Positions 10,771-20,846 of a DNA stretch of 64,000 nt are shown piece by piece. The notes beneath the pieces were generated by a model. The model was not told the origin of the DNA and made no database searches. It saw only the letters and a program-made list of their open reading frames with translations. Origin of the DNA: Aegilops tauschii subsp. strangulata (Eukaryota; Streptophyta; Magnoliopsida; Poales; Poaceae); contig NC_053039.3 of the NCBI RefSeq assembly GCF_002575655.3, positions 370,861,633-370,925,632 on the forward strand, written 5' to 3'. The stretch's first letter is position 1. Each line of letters opens with the position of its first letter. A program made the position numbers and the translations under genes.

Positions 10771-13700
10771 AACTCGCACACAAGTACACAAAAATATGAT
10801 TTTTCAAACCGTTTTGGTTAGGCGTTGCATGTAGATGTAGTTCAAATTTGAATTACGGTCATTAAATGGTTAGAAAATCACTTAAATGTCTTTGAAAGGT
10901 CAAATGACCCCTAGAATTTTCCAACATTTCACATTACAGTTGTAGTAGTGCACGTTAGACGTAGAAAACAATTCAAGGCCGTAAGAGGAAGCTATCTCCC
11001 GTTCGTCATCAAAGATGCATTGTTCCCTCTCGGAACCACGAACCTTCTAGCGAGTTGCTCCGGTTTATGAGGGGTGTGTGTCCAAACGTTCGTCAAACAT
11101 GCCAATTTCATTACCACATCATCTTGGTGGCATGACATTAAATCAAGCAAGGTTTCATGTTTTCTGATCATTTTTAAATTTTTTGGAATTAAAATGCCAT
11201 GGCATGCACTCCGTGCATGTGCCCATGCCTTGACACCAATATGTTTGAAAATTCCTTCTAATTTACTACACATGGAATTAACTCGCACACAAGTACACAA
11301 AATATTATTTTTCAAACCGTTATAGTTAGGCTTTGCATGTAGATGTAGTTCAAATTTGAATTATGGTCATTAAATGGTTAGAAAATCTCTTAAAAGTCTT
11401 TGAAAAGTCAAATGACCCCTAGAATTTTCCAAAATTCACATTACAGTTGTAGTAGTGCACGTTAGACGTAGAAAGAACTTCAAGGACATAAGAGGAAGCT
11501 ATCTCCCGTTCATCATCAAACATGCATTGTTCCCTCTTGGAATCACGAACGTTCTAGCGAGTTGCTCCGGTTTGTGAGGGGTGTGTGTCCAAACTTTCGT
11601 CAAACATGCCAATTTCTTTACCACATCATCTTGGTGGCATGACATTAAATCAAGAAAGATTTCATGTTTTTTGATCATTTTTTAATTTTTTGGAATTAAA
11701 ATGGCATGGCATGCACTCCATGCATGTGCCCATGCCTTGACACCAATATGTTTGAAAATTCCTTCTAATTTACTGCACATGGAATTAACTCGCACACAAG
11801 TACACAAAAATATTATTTTTCAAACCGTTATGGTTAGGCGTTGCATGTAGATGTAGTTCAAATTAGAATTACGGTCATTAAATGGTTAGAAAATCACTTA
11901 AATGTCTTTGAAAGGTCAAATGACCCCTAGAATCTTCCAAAATTTCACATTACAGTTGTAGTAGTGCATGTTAGACGTAGAAAAAATTTCAAGGCCGTAA
12001 GAGGAAGCTATCTGCCGTTCGTCATCAAACATGCATTGTTCCCTCTTGGAACCATGAACCTTCTAGCGAGTTGCTCCGGATTGTGAGGGGTGTGTGTCCA
12101 AACTTTCTTCAAACATGCCAATTTCCTTACCACATCATCTTGGTGGCATGACATTAAATCAAGAAAAGTTTCATGTTTTCTGATCATTTTTTAATTTTTT
12201 GGAATTAAAATGCCATGGCATGCACTCCATGCATGTGCCCATGCCTTGACACCAATATGTTTGAAAATTCCTTCTAATTTACTGCACATGGAATTAACTC
12301 GCACACAAGTACACAAAAATATTATTTTTCAAACCGTTATGGTTAGGCGTTGCATGTAGGTGTAGTTCAAATTTGAATTACAGTCATTAAATGGTTAGAA
12401 AATCACTTAAATGTCTTTGAAAGGTCAACTGACCCCTAGAATTTTCCAAAATTTCACATTACAGTTGTAGTAGTGCACGTTAGACGTAGAAAAAATTTCA
12501 AGGCCGTAAGAGGAAGCTATCTCCCGTTCTTCATCAAACATGCATTGTTCCCTCTCGGAACCACAAACCTTCTAGCGAGTTGCTCCGGTTTATGAGGGGT
12601 GTGTGTCCAAACATTCGTCAAACATGCCAATTTCTTTACCACATCATCTTGGTGGCATGACATTAAATCAAGCAAGGTTTCATGTTTTCTGATCATTTTT
12701 AAATTTTTTGGAATTAAAATGCCATGGCATGCACTCCGTGCATGTGCCCATGCCTTGACACCAATATGTTTGAAAATTCCTTCTAATTTACTGCACATGT
12801 AATTAACTCGCACACAAGTACACAAAAATATTATTTTTCAAACAGTTATGGTTAGGCGTTGCATGTAGATGTAGTTCAAATTTGAATTACGGTCATTAAA
12901 TGGTTAGAAAATCTCTTAAAAGTCTTTGAAAAGTCAAATGACCCCTAGAATTTTCCAAAATTCACATTACAGTTGTAGTAGTGCATGTTAGACGTAGAAA
13001 AAATTTCAAGGACATAAGAGGAAGCTATCTCCCGTTCATCATCAAACATGCATTTTTCCCTCTCGGAACCATGAACCTTCTAGCGAGTTGCTCCGGTTTG
13101 TGAGGGGTGTGTGTCCAAACTTTCGTCAAACATGCCAATTTCTTTACCACATCATCTTGGTGGCATGACATTAAATGAAGCAAGGTTTCATGTTTTCTGT
13201 TCATTTTTTATTTTTTTGGAATTAAAATGGCATGGCATTCACTCCATGCATGTGCCCATGCCTTGACACCAATATGTTTGAAAATTCCTTCTAATTTACT
13301 GCACATGGAATTAACTCGCACACAAGTACAGAAAAATATTATTTTTCAAACCGTTATGGTTAGGCGTTGCATGCAGATGTAGTTCAAATTTGAATTACGG
13401 TCATTAAATGGTTAGAAAATCACTTAAATGTCTTTAAAAGGTCAAATGACCCCTGAAATTTACCAAATTTTCACATGACAGTTGTATTAGTGCATGTTAA
13501 ACGTAGGAAAAAATTTGAAGGCCGTAAGAGGAAGCTATCTCTCGTTCGTTATCAAACATGCATTCTTCCCTCTCGGAACCACGAACCTTGTAGCAAGTCG
13601 GTCCGGTTTGTGAGGGGTGTGTGTCCAAACGTTCGTCAAACATGCCAATTTCTTTACCACATCATCTTGGTGGCATGACATTACATCAACCATGGTTTCA

Positions 13701-15033
13701 TGTGTTTCTGATCATTTTTCTATTTTTTGAATTAAAATGCCATGTCACTCCATGCATACGTATGCATGTGTCCATGTCGTGAGACCAATATGTTTTAAAA
13801 TTCCTTCTAGTTTACTGCACATGGAATTAACTCGCACACAAGTACACAGATATGATTTTTCAAACCGTTTTGGTTAGGTGTTGCATGTAGATGAAGTTCA
13901 AATTTGAATTACGGTCATTAAATGGTTAGAAAATCACTTAAATATATTTAAAAGGTCAAATGACCCCTAGAATTTTCCAAAATTTCACATTACAGTTGTA
14001 GTAGTGCACGTTAGACGTAGAAAAAATTTGAAGGCCATAAGAGGAAGCTATCTCCCGTTCGTCATCAAACATGCATTGTTTCCTCTCGGAACCACGAACC
14101 TTCTAGCGAGTTGCTCCGGTTTGTGTGGGGTGTGCGTCCAAACTTTCATCAAACATGCCAATTTCTTTACCGCATCATCTTGGTGGCATGACATTACATC
14201 AACCAAGGTTTCATGTGTTTCAGATTTTTTTTTGGAATTAAAATGCCATGCCACTCCATGCATACGTATTCATGCATATGTGTCCATGTTGTGATACAAA
14301 TATGTTTGAAAATTTCTTCTAGTTTATTGCACATGGAATTAACTCACACACAAGTACACAAATATGATTTTTCAAACCGTTTCGGTTACGCCTTGCATGT
14401 AGATGTAGTTCAAATTTGAATTACGGTCATTAAATGGCTAGAAAATCATTTAAATGTCTTTAAAAGATCAAATGACCCCTAGAATTTTCAAAAATTTCAC
14501 ATTACAGTTGTAGTAGTGCATGTTAGACGTAGAAATTTTTTTTGAAGGCCGTAAGAGGAAGTATCTCCCGTTTGTCATCAAACATGCATTGTTCCCTCTC
14601 GGATCCACGAGCCTTCTAGTGAGTTGCTCCGGTTTGTGAGGGGTGTGTGTCCAAACTTTGGTCAAACATGCCAATTTTTTTACCACATCATCTTGGTGGC
14701 ATGACATTACATCAAGCAAGGTTTCGTGTGTTTCTGATTTTTTTTATTTTTTGGAATTAAAATGCCATGTCACTCCATGCTTAATTGTGTCATAGCTGTT
14801 AGACCAATATGTTTGAAAATTCCTTCCAATTTACTGCACATGGAATTAAATCGCACAGAAGTATACGAAATATGAGTTTTCAAACCATTATGGTTAGCTG
14901 TTGCATGTACATGTAGTTCAAATTTCAATTACGATCATTAAATGGCTAGAAAATCACTTAAATGTCTTAGAAGGTCAAATGACCCATGAAATTTTCCAAA
15001 ATTTGACATGACAGTTGTATTAGTACTACAAAA
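10771..15033. repeat. Tandem array of about 8.3 copies of a 509-bp unit
   Basis: The landmark AACTCGCACACAAGTACAC recurs at 10771, 11280, 11787, 12296, 12805, 13313, 13829, 14341 and (degenerate) 14848. Spacing is 507-516 bases, mostly 509. The array stops abruptly inside a ninth unit near 15033. Copies 1-6 are very similar; the last two or three have more substitutions and small indels, so the array grew mainly at its left. Frames of 60-107 codons recur in each copy but carry no consistent coding signal. Large internal tandem arrays have been reported for Triticeae CACTA elements (from memory). Confidence 0.9.
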
Positions 15034-15271
15034 TTTCTCGTTCATTTAAAACACAATCCGTTGGCACTTCATTCCAAATTCGTCTTTCACAGCTAATAAG
15101 AAAATATCTACAACATCACACACAGTTGTTTTCTAGGAACCGTTTGCGATGAAAATATCTGGGTCTATTTAAGTCTCCCTCCTTAAGCTTCGCCGGCTCG
15201 TCTGCTCTAGTGCCGGCAACCCCCGAATCCACGAATCCCGACCCCCATTCCCGCACCCCCTTCTTGCGAAG
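15034..15271 (+). promoter_or_regulatory. Upstream region of the 15272 gene
   Basis: AT-rich sequence follows the tandem array, then a TCTATTTAAG TATA-like motif at 15164-15173, about 100 bases before the ATG, then a C-rich leader. The spacing fits a plant core promoter. Nothing else is recognised. Confidence 0.4.
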
Positions 15272-15997
15272 ATGAGGCCGTGGAAATGCTTCGTGAAGGT
15301 CCGTACGATGGCCGCGTCCCCCTCGAGCGCCGCCGCCTGCGCCGAGAGCGCGGCTGCCTACACCGAGAGTGCCGCCGCATCCGCATTGAGCGCAGCCGCT
15401 TCCGTCGAGAGGGCGTCTGCGGCAGCCGATAGGGCAGCTGCAGCAGCCGAGACGACTGCAGCTGCTACTGCGACGGCGGCTGCAAACGCCGAGAGCGCTC
15501 GAGTTGCCGTCCGTGCCGCTGATGTCGCCCTGGCCCGGGTCGAGGCCATCCACGCCAAGATCGAGGATGCACACACCAAGATATTCCAGGACACCTCGGA
15601 CTCCATCATGCAACCCACGTCTGAAAAGGCGGCAGTGGCCATGGAGCACCTGCTTCCTCATGAGGTCACCGAGCGGAAGCTGGAGATGCAGGAGGCGGCG
15701 GAGATCGAGGAGCGCTGGTAGGAGGAGTTGCGCGTGGCCGAGGTCGAGGTAGAGAAGAGTCTGTCCATCGAGGAATCGGCGGTGGAGTACCAACGCGAGC
15801 TCTGGCGTAGCCACTACTACGAGTACTACAACCTTGAGGGCGGCGCCGAGGACGAGGACGAGGATGAGGACGAGGACGCGGTCGAATTTAGCAGGGGGGA
15901 CGCGGAGTCCACCAACGGCGGCATGTCGCCGGGACAAGTCATCGACGTCTCATCTCACACCGGCGATGCATTGGCCAGTCGGGCGGCGGATTTTTAA
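15272..15997 (+). pseudogene. Ala-rich, coiled, acidic-tailed unknown protein (one in-frame stop)
   Basis: An ATG at 15272 opens 149 codons to a TAG at 15719-15721. The same frame continues without interruption to a TAA at 15995-15997, so the full frame is about 241 codons with one nonsense codon. The N-terminal third is a long Ala/Glu/Ser heptad-like stretch (AESAAAYTESAAASALSAAA) and should form a coiled coil. The middle is Glu-rich and helical. The C-terminal part has a run of alternating Glu-Asp from a GAGGAC microsatellite (about 15849-15880). No known domain. It lies between the 509-bp array and the GRF gene in the same orientation, apparently as cargo of the same transposon. Confidence 0.55.
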
Positions 15998-16612
15998 TTA
16001 TGCGTAATTAGGCTTTGTTTTTAATGCTGGTCTTTTGTTAGAGCAATGTTTAGGTCAACTGGCTCTGTGTAATTACTAAAATTTCTTGATTCAGTAAGTG
16101 TGGTATGTCTGCTGTACGCTCTTTTGTGTGCCCAAATTAGCAAGCGATGTTAAATTATGCAATGACATACCTGGGGAAATTTCCGCCAAAATTTGAATTA
16201 TCAAACTCATCCCATGCACGTAAAGCAGAAGAATCGTTTGCGATGCACACAATCGTTCAAAGTGAATGGTCCGGCGGCACTGCGCGCATTCAAAGTGAAT
16301 GTGCCCATGCCTTGAGACCAAAATTTGAATTATCAAACTCATCTCATGCATGTAAAGCAGAAGAATCGTTTGTGATGCACACAATCGTTCAAAGTGAATG
16401 GTCCGGCGGCACCGCGCGCAAAGTTTCCCTCCACATTTCCAAAATTTTGGCCTACCGCCAAAATATCTACCCCGCCCCCTTCCCCCCTTCCCCACCCCCT
16501 TTTCTCCCCGACCACAAGTCACATTTCCCCTGTTTCCTCCTTCCTTCCTTCCTTGCTAAGCTATAGCCGCTTCCTCGCTCTCGCCGTCTCGCATCCTACC
16601 GCCGGGGTCACC
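15998..16612 (+). other. Intergenic region with a 131-bp tandem duplication
   Basis: This is the 3' flank of the Ala-rich gene and the promoter region of the GRF gene. An imperfect direct duplication of about 131 bases starts at 16188 and again at 16320 (both begin AAATTTGAATTATCAAACTC and include AATCGTTCAAAGTGAATGG). A pyrimidine-rich stretch with TTCCTTCCTTCCTTCC follows (about 16535-16552), then a C-rich leader before the ATG at 16613. Confidence 0.7.
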
Positions 16613-18005
16613 ATGGTCTTCTTCAAAGACATCTCCAGTGGTTCCTCATCCGGCGACTACTCCTTCACCACCCGGGTATGCCTCTCTTCTCTATCTCGGG
16701 CTATGACTTGGAATGAAGGATTTTTACCCGGAGGTCGATTTGAGTCGTTTCTTCCTCTTGTAGCTCCCTAAGACCATCAGTGGCAACGAATGGAGCGGGG
16801 TGGCTGAAGATCTATTTGCTCGTTGTCACCATCAATCTCCATGCGTGCAGCTACTTGCGTTTGATTCTGTGGACACTGGGAGGAAGTTTCTGGCATGTGC
16901 AGAGAAGGTTAGACCCTCTTCCATTGTTACAAATCATTTGTTAGATGTGATTCAGACACTGTCACGGTCCCAACCCATTCATACCACACCTTCAACCAAA
17001 CGCATCCTAAGATAGTGTCACAGTTTGTACCTAGTATCTTAAATTGTTGCCATCTCATCAGCGGTGCCATTAGAAAATTATTTGGCACCGCTTCAGCAGT
17101 TTGTGTAGACAACTTTGGTCCACACATCCGAGCAGCCAAGTAGTAAAATACTAAATCTTTATGGCACGAAGGAACTGGGCATCGGAGCAACTACGTGCTC
17201 CGGAGTCCGGTCCCTGATTTTTTTTCCGCTGCATCGGCTCGCCAGTTCAGGGCACCGGTGCGAGATGTAGCAACAGTTGTCTTTACACCAGTTTTGGCAT
17301 ACATAGTGGACGGCCTTAGTGCTATTAGTTCTATGTTACTAAATTTGTGCATGTACACACCTGTTAGTATCAATTTGCTGTCATCCAAACACTGTCGCTA
17401 TGCTGTTGCAGTTATATTTACCTTCCTCATAAAATGTTCAATTTGTTATTTATTGTACATGAGTAAGAACTTGTAGCGTCATTGTAGTTAATTATAGCTT
17501 CTGATGTTTCAAAATTTGGTTGTTGTCTCAGTACCAATTATTTCATTTGCACATTGATCTTTTTGAGAAGATATGTCATAATTAACATGTTTCTTCAGTT
17601 TTTCAAAATAAGCATTGGTGATTTTCTATGTTGCTATAAACCCATTTCCCCTACAATTGTTACTGATCTAGTTTTAAATATTATAGGATGAACGGAAGTG
17701 TTCTTACTTGGAGTGGGTTGATCAAGAGTGGCCACAGTCTTTGAAGATGTGCCTAACGAAGCTCTGGAGCATGTATGAGGAAGTGAACACAGCTAGGCTT
17801 AGAGAAAGTCTTGTCAATACTGAAGCATATTTCAAGATGCGGGATAAAAAGTTGAAGGTGGAGAATGAGCTCAGATTAAAAAAAAGACTTTGCTAAGATG
17901 GTGTTGGCGAAGGAGGAGGCACTTTCCCAGTTGGCCCGTGCAAAACGGGTTCTTACGGAACTGAAAGCAGAGGTGGATAAGACGAGCCTGGATGATCTCG
18001 ATTAG
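16613..18005 (+). pseudogene. GRF-type zinc finger gene, three exons, one frameshift
   Basis: Exon 1 is 16613-16675 (ATG in CACCATGG; donor GG|GTATGC), exon 2 is 16764-16907 (acceptor TTGTAG; donor AAG|GTTAGA) and exon 3 is 17687-18005 (acceptor ATTATAG). Codons join in phase 0. The protein has a zf-GRF-like finger: C42, H44, then GRKFLAC with C66, then C74 followed by YLEWVDQEWP. GRF fingers occur in DNA/RNA-handling proteins and many plant transposon-linked proteins. After it comes a helical basic/acidic tail. In exon 3 a run of eight A (17878-17885) shifts the frame to an early stop at 17896; with one A fewer the frame would run to the TAG at 18003-18005. The C-rich leader and splice sites look genuine. 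Its role in the transposon is unknown. Confidence 0.72.
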
Positions 18006-18072
18006 GGAAATGAATATATTGTTCTTATGAAGTTGAACTAGCTATATGTTGTACGGTGCTGTTTTCATGTAG

Positions 18073-19631
18073 TGATACGTCTCCAACGTATTTATAATTT
18101 TTGATTGTTCCATGCTATTATATATTCTGTTTTGGATGTTTAATGGGCTTATTTATACACTTTTATATTATTTTTGGGACTAACCTATTAACCGGAGGCC
18201 CAGCCCAAATTGATGTTTTTTTTGCCTATTTCAGTGTTTCACAGAAAAAGAATATCAAACGGAGTCCAAACGGAATGAAACCTTCGGGAGCGTGATTTTT
18301 GGAACAAACATGATCCAGAGGACTTGGAGTGGATGTCAAGAAACCAACGAGGAGGCCATGAGGCAGGGGGCGCGCCCTCCACCCTCGTGGGCCCCTCGTG
18401 GCTCCACCGACTTACTTCTTCCTCCTATATATACCTACGTACCCCCAAACCATCGAGGAGCACCATGAAAACCTAATTCCACCACCGCAACCTTCTGTAC
18501 CCGTGAGATCCCATCTTGGGGACTTTTCTGGCGCTCCGCCGGAGGGGGCATTGATCACGGAGGGCTTCTACATCAACACCATAGCCTCTCCAATGATGTG
18601 TGAGTAGTTTACCTCAGACCTTCGGGTCCATAGTTATTAGCTAGATGGATTCTTCTCTCTCTTTGGATCTCAATACAAAGTTCTCCTTGATTCTCTTGGA
18701 GATCTATTTGATGTAATCTTCTTTTGCGGTGTGTTTGTCGAGATCCGATGAATTGTGGGTTTATGATCAAGATTATCTATGGACAATATTTGAATCTTCT
18801 CTGAATTGTTTTATGTATGATTGGTTATCTTTGCAAGTCTCTTCGAATTATCAGTTTGGTTTGGCCTACTAGATTGATCTTTCTTGCAATGGGAGAAGTG
18901 CTTAGCTTTGGGTTCAATCTTGCGGTGCTCGATCCCAGTGACAGTAGGGGAAACGACACGTATTGTATTGTTGCCATCGAGGATAAAAATATGTGGTTTA
19001 TATCATATTGCATGAGTTTATCCCTCTAAATCATGTCATCTTGCTTAAAGCGTTACTCCGTTCTTCTGAACGTAATACTCTAGATGCATGCTGGATAGCG
19101 GTCGATGTGTGGAGTAATAGTAGTAGATGCAGGCAGGAGTCGGTGTACTTGTCACGGACGTGATACCTATATACATGATCATGACTAGATATTCTCATAA
19201 CTATGCTCAATTCTATCAATGGCTCGACAGTAATTTGTTTACCCACCGTAATACTTATGCTATCTTGAGAGAAGCCACTAGTGAAACCTATGGCTAACGG
19301 GTCTATTTTCCATCATATTAATCTCCCGTCAACAAGCTATTTCTATCTTTGTTTACTTTGCAATCTTTACTTTTAATCTTTATCATAAAAATACCAAAAA
19401 TATTAGCTTATCATCTCTATCAGATCTCACTTTCGCAAGTGGCCGTGAAGGGATTGACAACCCCTTTATCGCGTTGGCTGCAAGGTTCTTATTTGTTTGT
19501 GTAGGTGCAAGGGACTTGAGCGTGGCCTCCTACTGGATTGATACCTTGGTTCTCAAAAACTGAGGGAAATACTTACGCTACCTTGGTTTTCCTCTTCAAG
19601 GGAAAACCAACGCAGTGCTCAAGAGGCAACA
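18073..19631 (+). mobile_element. Solo LTR (1.56 kb)
   Basis: It begins TGATACGTCTCCAACG and ends ...CAAGAGGCAACA, flanked by the 5-bp duplication TGTAG (18068-18072 and 19632-19636). There is no internal region, so it is a solo LTR left by recombination. A TATATATA box in CTCCTATATATACC is near 18422-18433, giving plus orientation. A second, minus-oriented copy is at 61032-62615. This is a dispersed repeat I know from wheat, but I cannot name its family with confidence. Confidence 0.85.
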
Positions 19632-19937
19632 TGTAGCTACAGTACTGTGATGTTATAATATATTTATGTGCCTGATATGAAATTGGCAAATAGATGTTCG
19701 ATATGAAATGTGAATTTGCGTAATACTAGAATTATTAATTGTAAACTAATAAACCTGCTAAATGTGTTATGGACCTTTGCAAACGGTTCTAGCCGTAAAA
19801 GCGCTTGCCATGGTTAGCGCAATGCCACACAGTTTTCTACATCAAATCGTGTGTGATGTAGTTAATGAAAGCAAACAGTTAACCAAGGCAGAGCGTGTGT
19901 GATAGTTACACCTTTTACACACGAGCGTATACATAAA

Positions 19938-20204
19938 ACCGTGTGGGATATACATCCGAACGGAAACGTTTTCCCTAGATTGACTGTGTGAGATGTACAT
20001 AAGAATGGAAACGTATTCCTTGGATTGACTGTGTGTGATATACATACGAAGGGAAATGATTTTCTGGGATTCACCGTGTGGGATGGACATACCTATGGAA
20101 ATGATTTCTGGGATTTACCGTGTGGGATGTACATACCTACGGAAATGATTTCTGGGATTCACCGTGTGGGATGTACATACCTACGGAAATGATTGGGTTT
20201 CGAT
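19938..20204. repeat. Six CACTA subterminal repeats, 44-45 bp each
   Basis: Units start at about 19938, 19982, 20028, 20073, 20117 and 20161, each of the form ACCGTGTGGGATGTACAT followed by a GGAAATGATTTCTGGGATT-like half. They are progressively more alike toward the right end. Such repeats next to CACTA termini are transposase-binding arrays in En/Spm. Confidence 0.8.
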
Positions 20205-20353
20205 GCCTCGCCTGATCGCACACGACCCCAGCCTGGGTCCCAGGAGGGCCTATCCCTGACGATTTCTGGGTCTTGTGGGAAGGACACCCTATCGCACACA
20301 CTCACTTGGCGACGGTTCACATTGCCATCGCGGAAAGGGGTAAAAAACCGTTT

Positions 20354-20377
20354 GTTTAGGACCGACGCTCACCAGTG
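20354..20377 (-). repeat. CACTA terminal inverted repeat (right end)
   Basis: Read inward on the minus strand it is CACTGGTGAGCGTCGGTCCT. It starts with CACT as required for the superfamily. The flanking CTT (20378-20380) is the candidate 3-bp target duplication, whose other copy is not in the window. Confidence 0.7.
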
Positions 20378-20846
20378 CTTGAAGAAACCTCCCACTTATG
20401 ATTACCCCCTCTCGCAAGCATCCGCAACTACGAAAGAAGAATTGAGATAAATATAACCATAGCAAGAAACATATGGATTCAAATCAGCCCCTTACGGAGT
20501 AACGCATAAACTAGGGTTTAAGCTTCTGTCACTCTAGCAACCCATCATCTAATTAGTACTCCATAGTGCATTCCCTTAGCTCAAGTATCATGAAGTGTCA
20601 ACGTAGTCGATGTTCACATGACACCACTAATGGAAGCAACAACATACATATCATCAAAATATCGAACGAATAGCAAATTCACATGATTACTTATAACAAG
20701 ACTTTTCCCATGTTCTCAAGAACAAAAGTAACTACTCACAAATCATATTCAGGTTCAAGATCAGAGGGGTATTGAATATCATTAAGGATCTGAACATATA
20801 ATCTTCCACCAAATAAACCAACTAGCATCAACTACAAGATGTAATC
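20378..20846. other. Dispersed-repeat remnant between CACTA and Copia
   Basis: No coding signal. The sequence (for example CTCGCAAGCATCCGCAACTA) resembles a dispersed Triticeae repeat I recall, possibly part of another LTR, into which both the CACTA and the Copia element inserted. TAATC (20842-20846) would be the left target duplication of the Copia element. Confidence 0.4.

Larger units (their letters stand above)
620..20377. mobile_element. Right portion of a CACTA-type DNA transposon (left end not in window)
   Basis: The right end is the clearest part. The sequence ends in ...ACGCTCACCAGTG at 20377, i.e. CACTGGTGAGC read inward, as expected for CACTA (En/Spm) termini. It is preceded by an array of short subterminal repeats (19938-20204), and the next three bases, CTT, would be the 3-bp target duplication. 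No matching inverted copy was found to the left, so the element starts before base 1 or has lost that end. Assigning everything from 620 to this element is inference from continuity. No TNP2-type transposase was recognised, so this would be a non-autonomous or partial element. It contains a Gypsy element (895-10056) and a solo LTR (18073-19631). Confidence 0.45.

Noticed and set aside
10992..14719. Recurrent 60-107 codon frames on both strands in the 509-bp array
   Set aside because: They repeat with the satellite unit, drift into stops in diverged copies and show no domain; shadows of the repeat.
20378..20846. Possible host gene fragment between CACTA and Copia
   Set aside because: No open frame or splice pattern; the sequence looks like a dispersed repeat.
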